Made by a program: the position numbers and the translations under genes
Shown: positions 1 through 8,752 of the stretch, piece by piece
How the letters are laid out: each line of letters opens with the position of its first letter
Numbering within the stretch: the first letter of the stretch is position 1
NCBI RefSeq assembly: GCF_022321485.1
Contig: NZ_JAKOGG010000011.1
Location: 50,505-114,504, forward strand
Reading direction: 5' to 3'
Origin: Shewanella electrica
GTDB lineage: Bacteria > Pseudomonadota > Gammaproteobacteria > Enterobacterales > Shewanellaceae
Length of the DNA stretch: 64,000 nt
The notes under the pieces: generated by a model
What the model saw: only the letters and a program-made list of their open reading frames with translations
What the model was told of the DNA's origin: nothing
Database searches by the model: none

Positions 1-2285
1 CGTGCGCCCGGACGCGGATTACCACGGCTAGCATTGTTGCCGCCTTTGTTGGCTTGACCGTTACCCGCCGCTTTGCCCGCTTGACCATGGCTGCCTGTGC
101 CGCCATTGCCTTTGCCGTTGGCGGCTTTGGCATCGCCTTTCGCGGCTTTGCCCGGCCCAGCTTGAGTAAACTGGTTAGCGCTAAAGCGCGTCAGACCTTG
201 CTGGCCTTTCGCGGGTTTAGCACCATTTTGGCGGGCAAACTGCTCGGCGCGACCTTCTGGCGGCACCAGATGCTGCGGACCGGTACCAATCAAATCTTCA
301 CGCTTCATCGCCACTAAGGCTTCACGGATCAGCGGCCAACCAGCAGGATCGTGATAACGCAGCAGTGCCTTGTGCAAGCGACGCTGACGGCCTTTTTTGG
401 CAATCGGCACCTCTTCACTGTCATGCTTTACGTTGCGCAGCGAGTTGAGACCGGTGTGATACATGGTGGTCGCGTTGGCCATCGGCGACGGATAAAAGTT
501 CTGTACTTGATCCAGCTTGAATTTACGCTCTTTCAGCCACAGCGCCAGATTGAGCATATCCTCATCTTTGGTGCCGGGGTGCGCCGAGATAAAGTACGGG
601 ATCAAGAACTGCTCTTTTCCTGCTTCTTTGGAATATTGGTCAAACAGTTCTTTGAAACGATCATAGGTGCCCATGCCGGGCTTCATCATCTTCGACAACG
701 GCCCTTCTTCGGTATGCTCTGGGGCAATCTTCAGATAGCCGCCGACATGGTGTTTAGCCAATTCCTTCACATAGCGCGGATCTTCAATTGCCAAATCATA
801 GCGCACGCCAGAGGCGATCAATATTTTCTTAATGCCGGGCACGTCACGGGCGGCACGATACAGATCGATGGTGTGTTGATGGTCGGTATCTAAGTGACCA
901 CAAATGGCCGGATAAACACACGACAGCCGACGACAGGTTTTTTCCGCTTTTTCACTCTTACAGCCCAAGCGATACATGTTGGCGGTTGGGCCGCCGAGAT
1001 CGGAAATCACCCCGGTAAATCCCGGCACTTTGGCTTGGATCTCTTTGATCTCTTTAATAATCGACTCTTGCGAACGGCTTTGAATGATGCGGCCTTCATG
1101 CTCGGTAATCGAGCAGAACGAACAACCACCAAAACAACCACGCATAATGTTGATGGAGGTTTTGATCATGTCGTAGGCGGGGATTTTTTCCTTGCCGTAG
1201 ACCGGATGCGGCACACGCTGATACGGCAGATCAAACACTGCATCCATCTCGTCGGTATTCAGTGGAAACGCTGGCGGGTTCACCCACACGCCACGGTCGC
1301 CGTGCATCTGAAATAACGCGCGCGCGCAACCTGGGTTGGTTTCTTGGTGCAACACCCGCGAGGCGTGCGCGTACAGAAAACGGTCTTCACTGACACGTTC
1401 AAACGCTGGCAGCAGCACGTAGGTTTTTTCCCACGGCCGTGGTTTAGGCGGTTGCACGCTAATCGGCTGCGCGGCGTCGCTCGCAAAGGTTTGCACACCG
1501 CTTGGGCCAGACAAGTTTTGACACCCCACATCATCAGCACCATAAGGATTTGGGATCGGGTCGATTTTGTGCAGCTGGTCGATTTTACGTGAATCAACGC
1601 CACGCCATTCTGGCAGCGCTTCGCGGCGCAACACCGCCGTACCACGCACGTTTTGCATCTCGTCCAACGAGGCGCCACGGGCGTAGAGATGTGCCACTTC
1701 GGCCAATGGTCGCTCGGCGTTACCGTAGATCAACATGTCCGCTTTGGCGTCAAACAACACGCTGCGGCGCACCTTGTCTTGCCAGTAATCGTAATGGGCA
1801 ATACGGCGCAAACTGGCCTCGATACCACCAATCACTACCGGAATATCTTTGTAGGCTTCTTTGCAGCGTTGGGTATACACCGTCACCGCTCGGTCTGGGC
1901 GTTTACCGCCCACGTTACCCGCCGTGTAAGCGTCGTCGTGACGCAACTTTCGGTCGGCGGTGTAGCGGTTGATCATCGAGTCCATGTTGCCGGCAGTGAC
2001 GCCGAAAAACAGGTTCGGCCGCCCGAGCTGCATAAAGTCATCTTTATTAAGCCAATCTGGCTGGGAAATAATGCCGACACGGAATCCTTGTGCCTCCAAC
2101 TGACGTCCAATCACCGCCATCCCAAAGCTAGGATGGTCAACATAAGCATCGCCGGTAACCACAATAATGTCGCAACTGTCCCACCCAAGTTGCTGCATCT
2201 CCTTTTTCGACATAGGCAAAAAAGGCGCAGGCTTGAGGTCAGCGCGATAGGGTTTGTGGTGGAATAACGTGGATTCGACTTGCAT
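1..2285 (-). CDS. ygiQ: YgiQ family radical SAM protein (3' end outside window)
   Basis: The gene is read on the minus strand from an ATG at 2285 and stays open to the window edge, so about 761 codons are visible and the C-terminus is missing. The protein starts [20 protein letters not shown] and contains the radical SAM cluster motif CFGGCSFC (CxxxCxxC) near 1120-1150, followed by the SAM-binding core and the conserved segment [19 protein letters not shown]. This matches the YgiQ (UPF0313) family, radical SAM enzymes of unknown substrate. The visible C-terminal part (positions 1-200) turns into a low-complexity Gly/Asn/Lys/Ala tail, typical of this family in marine gammaproteobacteria. Family assignment is firm; the reaction is not known. 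Confidence 0.93.
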   Translation of the reverse strand, partial: MQVESTLFHHKPYRADLKPAPFLPMSKKEMQQLGWDSCDIIVVTGDAYVDHPSFGMAVIGRQLEAQGFRVGIISQPDWLNKDDFMQLGRPNLFFGVTAGNMDSMINRYTADRKLRHDDAYTAGNVGGKRPDRAVTVYTQRCKEAYKDIPVVIGGIEASLRRIAHYDYWQDKVRRSVLFDAKADMLIYGNAERPLAEVAHLYARGASLDEMQNVRGTAVLRREALPEWRGVDSRKIDQLHKIDPIPNPYGADDVGCQNLSGPSGVQTFASDAAQPISVQPPKPRPWEKTYVLLPAFERVSEDRFLYAHASRVLHQETNPGCARALFQMHGDRGVWVNPPAFPLNTDEMDAVFDLPYQRVPHPVYGKEKIPAYDMIKTSINIMRGCFGGCSFCSITEHEGRIIQSRSQESIIKEIKEIQAKVPGFTGVISDLGGPTANMYRLGCKSEKAEKTCRRLSCVYPAICGHLDTDHQHTIDLYRAARDVPGIKKILIASGVRYDLAIEDPRYVKELAKHHVGGYLKIAPEHTEEGPLSKMMKPGMGTYDRFKELFDQYSKEAGKEQFLIPYFISAHPGTKDEDMLNLALWLKERKFKLDQVQNFYPSPMANATTMYHTGLNSLRNVKHDSEEVPIAKKGRQRRLHKALLRYHDPAGWPLIREALVAMKREDLIGTGPQHLVPPEGRAEQFARQNGAKPAKGQQGLTRFSANQFTQAGPGKAAKGDAKAANGKGNGGTGSHGQAGKAAGNGQANKGGNNASRGNPRPGA

Positions 2286-2408
2286 GAACTTGACCCGTAA
2301 AAATCTACTGACTGACAACGTTTGTCAGGGGCGCGGAGTATAACAGTACCCCGCAATTCAGTGTGAACAATATTTCAGCAAAAACCGCATTTTTACCGCA
2401 AAAAGTGG

Positions 2409-2819
2409 TTAGCTTGCCAGCCAGTAACTTGCCGCCCAATACCAGCAGTTAAGTAGGCTCAACACCAGTAAGGTTATCCATGTCAGCAGAATGCCAACGA
2501 GCCGCCCCGGATGCACATTGCCCTGTGCGGTAATCATGCCGAACGCATGCAGTATACGGCCCACCAACCACACTACACCGATGATGTGTAACCACATGGC
2601 GTTTAAATGCGCCGCTTCCGCCATCACCAGCAATAACAACACCAATGGTGCGTATTCGATCAAATTACCTTGGGCGCGCATTGCAGCCACTAACGCGGGT
2701 TGCTGACCATCACCAATCCCGACTTTGGTTTTTGCGCGCACCGCGACCACAAACGCACTGAGCACTAACAACAGTAAGCCTGTCAGCCCTGCGTATAACC
2801 CTGAAATATAAAATGTCAT
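2409..2819 (-). CDS. MAPEG family membrane protein
   Basis: 136 residues with four hydrophobic segments (about 5-27, 55-75, 78-95, 108-130). The pattern of an N-terminal helix followed by RAKTKVGIGDG and then MRAQGNLIEYAPLVLLLL is characteristic of the MAPEG superfamily (YecN-like bacterial members), inner-membrane proteins related to microsomal glutathione transferase. The conserved Arg-x-x-x-Asn-x-x-E motif (RAQGNLIEY) is present. The gene stands alone between ygiQ and a divergent exporter gene and has a purine-rich ribosome site (AAGGAGAATG) directly before the ATG. Substrate and physiological role cannot be read from the sequence. Confidence 0.85.
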   Translation of the reverse strand: MTFYISGLYAGLTGLLLLVLSAFVVAVRAKTKVGIGDGQQPALVAAMRAQGNLIEYAPLVLLLLVMAEAAHLNAMWLHIIGVVWLVGRILHAFGMITAQGNVHPGRLVGILLTWITLLVLSLLNCWYWAASYWLAS

Positions 2820-2963
2820 CGTTCATTCTCCTTGAAACCAAATTGATGCAGCTAAGTATGACATTGTTTATCAAAAATTAATTTATTGTGTCATGCTGCC
2901 TTTTATCGCACAGTTACATACAATGCGCGCCAGTTGGCTAGCCCCCTTTTGACAGGTTTTACT

Positions 2964-4184
2964 GTGGATAATCTGGAATTTATCGAAAAACGCCGTTTCA
3001 TTATCAAGCTCGGTAAAGCGCTGCATAAATTTGGCACGCCCGCCTATCGGCTCGAAACCCATCTGCAAACCGTGGCGCTCACCTTGGGCTTAGATGGTTA
3101 CTTTCTGATTTCGCCCACCTCGATGACCTTTGTACTGCAACACGATACCGACCAAGAGTATAACCATGTCGCTAGGGTAAAACCGGGCGAGCTGGATTTA
3201 GGCTCGCTGGCACGTACCGATGAATTGGTGGAGGAGCTGCGCACCGGCCAACGCACTTTGGCCGAAGCGATGGAGCGGTTGGAGGAAATTGCCAACAAAC
3301 CCAATCCTTATGGCCCGCTGCTCACCTTATGCGCCTTTGGCACCTCGGCTGCCGCCTTTGCCATGTTGATGGCCACCAGCTGGAACGATGTGTTTTGGTC
3401 GGGCGTGGTCGGCATGTTGGTGTACAGTTTGGCCTATCGCGCTGAGACATCGAAACGAATGGCGGAAACTCTGGAGCCAGTGGCGTCGCTGGTGGCGGGC
3501 TTAGCTGCCTGCGTGATCAGCCAGTTTGACGCCTCGATCAATATTCCAGTAGTGATCCTCTCCGGTATCATTGTGTTTATTCCCGGTTTGGCACTGACAC
3601 TCGGTTTAGCTGAACTGGCCGCGCGCGACTTAATGTCTGGCACCATGCGCATCATGGACGCGGTGATGTTGCTGTTTAAGCTGTATTTTGGTGCGGTGCT
3701 GGGGGTAGCTATCGGCAATGCCATTTTCGGTGAATATCTGTTTATTGAGCCGCTGCCTTTGCCGCGTTGGGCCAGTTGGTTGGCGGTGCCGCTGCTTTCT
3801 TCAGCGCTGGTATTTATCTTTAAAGCGCGCCTTAAAGATGCCCCTTGGGGTGTGTTTGCTGGGGTGCTGGCGTTTTTCTCCGCCATGGCGGGGGGGATTT
3901 ATTTGGGAGACTCCATCGGTATCTTCGTCGGTGCGCTAGTGGTGGGGATTTATGCCAACCTGTTTTCGCGCTGGACTAAAGCACCGGCGTCGATCGCACT
4001 GCTACAAGGCATAGTGATTCTGGTGCCGGGCAGCAAGACTTACATGGGGCTGAACGCCTTTATCTCCGGCGAAAGCATGCTGAACATGTCGCACCTAGGG
4101 CCACAACTGTTCTTGATTTTTATGTCGTTGATCGCAGGTTTGATTTTTTCTAACGTGGTGATTCCGCCGCGCTCAACACTTTAG
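2964..4184 (+). CDS. threonine/serine exporter family protein (fused ThrE type)
   Basis: I place the start at the GTG at 2964 (406 residues, DNLEFIEKRRFIIKLGKALH), preceded by GACAGG. An upstream in-frame ATG at 2886 would add 26 residues but has no ribosome site. The N-terminal half is the DUF1212/YjjP-type soluble plus membrane module. The C-terminal half (from about residue 260) is the YjjB-like module, so both parts are joined in one polypeptide as in Corynebacterium ThrE rather than split as in E. coli YjjP/YjjB. About ten membrane helices are visible. The family exports threonine, serine or related small acids; the actual substrate here is inferred only from family. It is a single gene, divergent from the MAPEG gene. 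Confidence 0.82.
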   Translation: MDNLEFIEKRRFIIKLGKALHKFGTPAYRLETHLQTVALTLGLDGYFLISPTSMTFVLQHDTDQEYNHVARVKPGELDLGSLARTDELVEELRTGQRTLAEAMERLEEIANKPNPYGPLLTLCAFGTSAAAFAMLMATSWNDVFWSGVVGMLVYSLAYRAETSKRMAETLEPVASLVAGLAACVISQFDASINIPVVILSGIIVFIPGLALTLGLAELAARDLMSGTMRIMDAVMLLFKLYFGAVLGVAIGNAIFGEYLFIEPLPLPRWASWLAVPLLSSALVFIFKARLKDAPWGVFAGVLAFFSAMAGGIYLGDSIGIFVGALVVGIYANLFSRWTKAPASIALLQGIVILVPGSKTYMGLNAFISGESMLNMSHLGPQLFLIFMSLIAGLIFSNVVIPPRSTL

Positions 4185-4278
4185 CGAAATAACGGCTCAA
4201 TTTAACAACTTCATTACAAAAAAGCGTCTATCCTTTTAAAACGTCGGCCATTTTTGTGCCGCGTTTGGGGAGACGCCT

Positions 4279-5895
4279 ATGCCGAATTGCTGCCGAGTCG
4301 TACTGCTGATTGCCTGTTTGGTCAGTTGTTCTGTTATTGCAGCCACAGCCCCAATCCACGCAGAAGAGTTGCAATATCAGGTCGGCAAGATCATCGTACT
4401 CAGCAACCCGATTTTTGATGAATCGGCCGATAACGCCATTTTTCTGCATCACTGGGCCAACGCCCTGCACGTGAACACCCGCGAATACGTGATTCGCGAT
4501 CGCCTGAGCTTTCATGAAGGCGACATCGTCACTCGTAAAACCTTAGATGAAGCGCAGCGTATTCTGCGTGCCGAGCCCTATCTGCGTGATGCGCGCATTC
4601 GCGTGGCTGAAGCCGACCCGAGTGTCCAATCACAACAAGGCACCGTCAATATTCTGGTAGAAACGTGGGACCAATGGTCGCTATTGCCCACCATCGACTT
4701 TGGCCGCTCTGGCGGTAAAAACCACTTTGCACTCGGTATAAAGGACGACAACATTCTCGGCTCGGGGATTCAAAGTGAATTGGAATACCAAACCGACGAA
4801 GACCGTAACGGCTATAAAATTAAAGTGGAGGCGCCGATCTCTTGGGTAAAACATGGCGAAATCGCCGGTGACTTTACCAGTAATAACGATGGCACCGCTG
4901 CTTTTCTGGCCTTTAAAAAACCGTTTTACACCTTGGCCGACAACTATAGCTACGGCGCCAGTTACAGCCGCAATAACCGCATTAATACCTTCAGGCAGAA
5001 CGGCGAAGATGTCAGTGAGTATCGCGAACGCGCCGAGTTTAATAACCTGTTTTGGGGCGTGAAATTTGCTGAATCCGCCAGCGCGCGACAGCGTTTACGG
5101 GTCGGCATCACCCAAGATTTTCACGACTTTGACAGCGAAGGGAGCCGTACCCGCATTCCTATCCCGCAAGATCGTGAGTTTCTTTACCCGTGGCTCTCAT
5201 GGGAATACCTGCAAGATGACTTTGTGGTGCTGCAAAACATTCATCTGATTAACTATAACGAAGACCTTAATTTGGGCTGGCATCATTCCGCCAAAATTGG
5301 TCTCGAAACCCATGACAATGACGGATTGGGTTATCACTTCTGGTGGGAGACTTCGCGCGGCTACAGCAGTGAGCAGCAACTGCTGCTATTAAATGCCGAG
5401 TTGCAGTTGACCCGCGGGACAACCCAAGTCAATTTTTACAGTGCCAGCACCAACGCCGAGTATTTTTATCGTTTTAACCGCAAGTGGGTGGCCTACTCTC
5501 ATCTACGGCTGCAAACCAGTAAAAACCGCTACCTTGACTGGCCAGCAGGCCTCGGCGATGCCAACGGCGTGCGCGGTTATCCCAACGAGTTTCAGTTGGG
5601 CGATCAGCAATGGTTATTCACCGCCGAGCTGCGTAATTATCCCAACATCAACTTATATCAATTGGCTGAACTGGGTTGGGTCGCCTTTGTCGATGTCGGC
5701 CGCGCTTATGGTGGCGAGCTAGCCGAACACAATGAAATCAGTGGCCCCATTGGCGCCGTCGGTGTGGGCGCACGCATCTATTCGTCACGTTCGAGTTACG
5801 GCAATGTGGTCCACATCGACTTCAGCATGCCGTTTAAGGACAGTGAACATGTGGATGGCTGGGAATGGCGTTTCGAAGTGAAACGGCAATTTTAA
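4279..5895 (+). CDS. Omp85/BamA-superfamily outer membrane protein with one POTRA-like domain
   Basis: 538 residues with an N-terminal signal peptide (cleavage near residue 22-28, ...IAATAPIHA/EE). A single POTRA-like region follows (about 45-128: YVIRDRLSFHEGDIVTRKTL, then LRAEPYLRDARI). The rest is beta-barrel sequence ending in ...FEVKRQF with a terminal Phe, the usual outer-membrane barrel signal. The motif GVRGYP at about residue 434 corresponds to the conserved VRGF/Y loop-6 motif of Omp85 proteins. It is much shorter than BamA (about 800) or TamA (about 570 with three POTRAs). A strong ribosome site (GGGGAG) precedes the ATG. It could insert or export partner proteins, but no partner gene is adjacent, so the role is unknown. 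Confidence 0.8.
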   Translation: MPNCCRVVLLIACLVSCSVIAATAPIHAEELQYQVGKIIVLSNPIFDESADNAIFLHHWANALHVNTREYVIRDRLSFHEGDIVTRKTLDEAQRILRAEPYLRDARIRVAEADPSVQSQQGTVNILVETWDQWSLLPTIDFGRSGGKNHFALGIKDDNILGSGIQSELEYQTDEDRNGYKIKVEAPISWVKHGEIAGDFTSNNDGTAAFLAFKKPFYTLADNYSYGASYSRNNRINTFRQNGEDVSEYRERAEFNNLFWGVKFAESASARQRLRVGITQDFHDFDSEGSRTRIPIPQDREFLYPWLSWEYLQDDFVVLQNIHLINYNEDLNLGWHHSAKIGLETHDNDGLGYHFWWETSRGYSSEQQLLLLNAELQLTRGTTQVNFYSASTNAEYFYRFNRKWVAYSHLRLQTSKNRYLDWPAGLGDANGVRGYPNEFQLGDQQWLFTAELRNYPNINLYQLAELGWVAFVDVGRAYGGELAEHNEISGPIGAVGVGARIYSSRSSYGNVVHIDFSMPFKDSEHVDGWEWRFEVKRQF

Positions 5896-5959
5896 CAACT
5901 TGTTACCACACACAGGCTCACGCTGAATCTAGCTGCAAACTCAGCGGCAGGAGATTAGT

Positions 5960-6025
5960 ATGGAACACATCTATTTTATGGATAAGCTGGAGATTACGCA
6001 GTGCCCCATCTATTCACACCAATAA
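5960..6025 (+). CDS. possible 21-residue leader peptide overlapping the start of the OYE gene
   Basis: An ATG at 5960 follows a strong ribosome site (GGCAGGAGATTAGT) and opens a 21-codon frame that ends at a TAA at 6023-6025, overlapping the first 25 bases of the next gene in another frame. The real gene start downstream (GTG at 6001) is less well placed, so translation could be coupled through this short frame. Nothing in the peptide itself is recognisable. Its reality is inferred only from the ribosome site and overlap. Confidence 0.3.
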   Translation: MEHIYFMDKLEITQCPIYSHQ

Positions 6026-7098
6026 CCTTTGGCCCGCTCACCCTAGCTAACCGCATCGTGATTGCGCCAATGTGTATGTACTCCGCTGAAAATGGTCTGG
6101 TGCAACCTTGGCATTGGCAGCATTACGGCAACCTATCGCAGTCTGGTGCAGGCATGCTGATTATTGAAGCCAGCGCCGTGGCACCAGAAGGCCGCATCAG
6201 CTTTGCCGATGTGGGCATTTGGAATATCCATTGCCAAGATGCACTGGGCAAACTGCTGCAAGATATTCGCCGTGACTCTGACATGCCCGCCATAGTGCAG
6301 ATTGGTCACGCTGGCCGCAAAGCCTCGTGTAATCGCCCTTGGGACGGCGGAGGTCAATTGCCACCAGCAGAGGCTAACGGCTGGAACACCTTGGCGCCGA
6401 GCGCCATTCCCTTTCAAGCGCACGACGTCGCGCCGCGTGAGATCACTAAGCCGGAGATCAACGAACTGGTGCATCAGTTTGTTGCCGCCGCCCAGCGTGT
6501 ACGTGCTGCTGGGTTTGATGGCATTGAGATCCACGCCGCCCACGGTTATCTACTGCACCAATTTCTGTCGCCCATTAGCAACCATCGCCAAGATGAATAT
6601 GGCGGCAGCTTAGAAAATCGCATGCGCTTGCTGCTCACCGTATTTGACGCGATCAAAGAAACCTTGCCGCAAGACTTTATGGTGGGCGTACGCATTAGCG
6701 CTACCGATTGGATTGAAGGCGGCTGGGACCTAGAACAAAGCTTGGCACTGGCGCAACTGCTGGACCAACGAGGTTGCCATTATCTACACGTGTCTAGCGG
6801 TGGTTTGGCGCCACAGCAGCAAATCCCCGTCGGGCCTGACTACCAAGTGCCACTGGCGCAAGCGATTAAAGCCCAAGTCTCTATGCCGGTGATCGCCGTG
6901 GGTTTGATTACCGAGCCCGAGCAAGCGGAAGCGATTTTGGCTAACGGTCAAGCCGATGCCATCGCACTGGCACGCGGGATTTTGTACAACCCGCGCTGGC
7001 CGTGGCATGCCGCCGCCAAACTCGGCGCCGAAGTGCAAGCTGCACCGCAGTATCTGCGTTGTCAGCCGCACGGGCTTAAAGCATTACTGCACCGCTAA
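6001..7098 (+). CDS. NADH:flavin oxidoreductase, old yellow enzyme family (YqjM/NamA-like)
   Basis: 365 residues from a GTG start with GGAG eight bases upstream. It is an FMN-dependent (beta/alpha)8 ene-reductase. The N-terminus MPHLFTPITFGPLTLANRIVIAPMCMYSA has the Cys-x-Tyr signature of class III, YqjM-type OYEs. QIGHAGRKAS supplies the conserved Gln and His, and GFDGIEIHAAHGYLLHQFLSP is the substrate-binding motif (HAAHGYL). The phosphate-binding region is near the end (DAIALARGILYNPRWPWHAA). Such enzymes reduce activated C=C bonds of enones and nitro compounds in the cytoplasm using NAD(P)H. It ends at a bidirectional terminator shared with the convergent TetR gene, which may belong to the same stress-response neighbourhood. 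Confidence 0.92.
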   Translation: MPHLFTPITFGPLTLANRIVIAPMCMYSAENGLVQPWHWQHYGNLSQSGAGMLIIEASAVAPEGRISFADVGIWNIHCQDALGKLLQDIRRDSDMPAIVQIGHAGRKASCNRPWDGGGQLPPAEANGWNTLAPSAIPFQAHDVAPREITKPEINELVHQFVAAAQRVRAAGFDGIEIHAAHGYLLHQFLSPISNHRQDEYGGSLENRMRLLLTVFDAIKETLPQDFMVGVRISATDWIEGGWDLEQSLALAQLLDQRGCHYLHVSSGGLAPQQQIPVGPDYQVPLAQAIKAQVSMPVIAVGLITEPEQAEAILANGQADAIALARGILYNPRWPWHAAAKLGAEVQAAPQYLRCQPHGLKALLHR

Positions 7099-7111
7099 TT
7101 AGCGAGAAACA

Positions 7112-7146
7112 TAAGCGGCGTTAGCATTCCCCTAACGCCGCTTTTA
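7112..7146. terminator. bidirectional terminator between OYE and TetR genes
   Basis: A 12-bp perfect stem (AAGCGGCGTTAG / CTAACGCCGCTT) with a short loop and T-run on the plus side. It lies after the OYE gene and overlaps the last codons of the TetR gene. Confidence 0.85.
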
Positions 7147-7711
7147 TTTGCGCGCGCGTCAGTAATTGCAAATAACGCGCTTGGTTGGCAGGCGTATCAT
7201 TCGCGCCGCCAATAATCCCCATGGTAAACAGATTGAAGTACAGGCCGCCGATGGCGCAGCCAAGCGTGTCCGCCGGGATCTGCAATTGCTCACCGAAACA
7301 ACGCTGTAAACGCTCGCTAATAAACTGCTCCAACTGCTGCCGCAACAGGCGATTGGCTAACGCCATATCACTGCCGAGCTGATACGCCATCGAACGCCGA
7401 AACGCACCATTGCTGTTAAAAAAGCTCAGCATCTCCACCAAATGATCCGCAGGTTCAGCCGCTAACCAGTCCGCTGCGCTATCTTTGCCAACAAACAGCT
7501 TAGCAAACAGCTGCTCATGGCAAGCCAGTAACACATCTAACTTGCGGTTAAATAGTCGATAAAAACTGGTACGGCCGACCTCGGCCGCTTGCGCCAGTTC
7601 GGAGACCGAAATATCACAATAATCTTTGCTTTTAAGTTGGTTTAAAAACTCGCGCATAATGCGCTGTCTGACGGGATTTGGCTGGTCACTAAGATCGCTA
7701 ATGGTATTCAT
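7121..7711 (-). CDS. TetR/AcrR family transcriptional regulator
   Basis: I choose the ATG at 7711 (196 residues); the frame stays open upstream to a TTG at 7783, but the extra 24 residues are not conserved-looking. The helix-turn-helix is at residues about 15-60: RQRIMREFLNQLKSKDYCDISVSELAQAAEVGRTSFYRLFNRKLDVL, which has the typical TetR pattern (the second helix of the HTH ends TSFYRLF). The C-terminal ligand and dimer domain is all helical and unspecific. The gene is divergent from a DJ-1/PfpI gene, and the spacer holds an 18-bp palindrome that is the obvious operator. It is convergent with the OYE gene. Ligand unknown. Confidence 0.88.
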   Translation of the reverse strand: MNTISDLSDQPNPVRQRIMREFLNQLKSKDYCDISVSELAQAAEVGRTSFYRLFNRKLDVLLACHEQLFAKLFVGKDSAADWLAAEPADHLVEMLSFFNSNGAFRRSMAYQLGSDMALANRLLRQQLEQFISERLQRCFGEQLQIPADTLGCAIGGLYFNLFTMGIIGGANDTPANQARYLQLLTRAQIKAALGEC

Positions 7712-7793
7712 CACAGGCTGCGATAAAGAGGTGATGGCACACCCTAACCACTCACGCGCGGACGAGCAAGTGCGGTGGAACAATTAGTTTGAT

Positions 7794-7811
7794 CTGTTCC
7801 GTCCGGAACAG
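7794..7811. promoter_or_regulatory. palindromic operator, probably for the adjacent TetR regulator
   Basis: CTGTTCCGTCCGGAACAG is an inverted repeat with 8 of 9 base pairs matched. It sits about 82 bp upstream of both the TetR ATG (7711) and the DJ-1 ATG (7892), the classic position for autoregulation and repression of a divergent partner. A TATGAT that could be a -10 box for the DJ-1 gene lies at about 7852. Assignment to this regulator is inference from position. Confidence 0.7.
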
Positions 7812-7891
7812 TTGCCAGCAAGTGTCGCAACCTTCACGACCACGCCATCGCTATGATAGGGCGTACGCCTTTCACTATTTGAGGAATCATC

Positions 7892-8551
7892 ATGGCTACC
7901 CCGCTCAATATCGGCATTTTTCTCTATCCCGGCATGACCATGCTCGACGCCTACGGCCCGTTGCAACTCTTGTCATTCGCCGAAGGCTTTCACTGCTTTA
8001 CCTTTGCCAAAACCGCTGAGCCAGTCCCTTGCGATGCCGGGGTTAACCTACTGCCCAACTACGGTTTTGACGATTGTCCCCACATCGATATTTTGCTGGT
8101 CGCCGGTGGAGGCAATCCTCATCAACCGATGCAAGATGCCGCCACCCAAGCCTTTCTGCGCCAAGCAGCGAGCCAAGCTCAATACATCACCTCGGTATGT
8201 TCTGGCGCATTAATCCTAGCCAGTGCGGGACTGCTTGATGGTTACCAAACCGCATGCCACTGGGCCTACAAAGACGCATTTAACCGCTTTCCACAAGTGG
8301 AAGTGTTGCCGCAGCGCGTGGTCATTGACCGCAACCACATCAGTGGCGGTGGCATTACCGCAGGCTTAGATTTCGCCCTCACCTTAGTGGCCGAGCTGCA
8401 AGGTGCCGCCGCAGCACAAACGCTGCAACTATTGTTGGAATACGATCCACAACCACCCTTCAATAGCGGTAGCCCACAAACGGCAGCACCAGAGTTAGTC
8501 GCGGGAGTTCAAGCACAAGTGCGCCAGCTAGCAGCAGAGTTATTTGACTAA
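7892..8551 (+). CDS. DJ-1/PfpI family protein, isonitrile hydratase-like
   Basis: 219 residues beginning MATPLNIGIFLYPGMTMLDAYG with a good ribosome site (GAGGAATC). The fold is the DJ-1/PfpI glutamine-amidotransferase-like domain. The nucleophile elbow is SVCSGALILA (Cys about 103), the acidic residue is in LDAYGP, and the VVIDRNHISGGGITAGLDFALTLVAEL block is typical of cyclohexyl-isocyanide hydratase (InhA)-like members and of the sensor part of GATase1-AraC regulators, but no AraC domain is fused here. Likely cytoplasmic. It is divergent from a TetR gene with a shared operator. The last 31 bases and following DNA are duplicated near 10.4 kb. Confidence 0.87.
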   Translation: MATPLNIGIFLYPGMTMLDAYGPLQLLSFAEGFHCFTFAKTAEPVPCDAGVNLLPNYGFDDCPHIDILLVAGGGNPHQPMQDAATQAFLRQAASQAQYITSVCSGALILASAGLLDGYQTACHWAYKDAFNRFPQVEVLPQRVVIDRNHISGGGITAGLDFALTLVAELQGAAAAQTLQLLLEYDPQPPFNSGSPQTAAPELVAGVQAQVRQLAAELFD

Positions 8552-8667
8552 CACGACCTTCGCCCACCGTTTTATGGACACCCAGCGCTGAGCCAAGGGA
8601 AATGAATATTTCCCTTGAATTTAATGCGTTAGAAATTTGAAAATTGGTGGGCGTCCTCATTTTTGCC
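8521..8667 (+). repeat. 147-bp segment duplicated at 10367-10513 (copy A, includes DJ-1 3' end)
   Basis: The last 31 bases of the DJ-1 gene plus 116 downstream bases recur at 10367 with equal length and modest divergence. This copy contains a hairpin (AAGGGAAAT / ATTTCCCTT, 8595-8616) that probably terminates the DJ-1 transcript, and ends in a REP-like core (TTGGTGGGCGTCCTCATTTT). Confidence 0.9.
8595..8620 (+). terminator. hairpin terminator after DJ-1 gene
   Basis: A 9-bp perfect stem AAGGGAAAT / ATTTCCCTT with a GAAT loop, 44 bp after the stop codon. Only a weak T-rich tail follows. Confidence 0.55.
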
Positions 8668-8745
8668 AACTGACATAGATGCCCGTCCCATATTTGCGGT
8701 GACCTAATTTTTGCTAAATAAAGATGGCCGTCCGCATATTCTACA
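8641..8745. repeat. REP-like repeat cluster
   Basis: Contains the cores GGTGGGCGTCCTCATTTTT (8646-8664), AACTGACATAGATGCCCGTCC (8668-8688) and a degenerate GATGGCCGTCCGCATATT near 8722-8739. The same cores recur, in both orientations, near 10.3, 10.5 and 12.25 kb. This resembles REP sequences mobilised by RAYT (Y1) transposases, but no transposase gene is present in the window. Confidence 0.65.
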
Positions 8746-8752
8746 AAGCACA

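Noticed and set aside
351-2267. Series of plus-strand frames (up to 204 codons) over 54-2267
   Set aside because: All lie antisense to ygiQ, which has full radical SAM motifs on the minus strand.
2886-2963. 26-residue N-terminal extension of the ThrE-type exporter
   Set aside because: No ribosome site at the ATG and the GTG at 2964 gives the natural start of the conserved domain.
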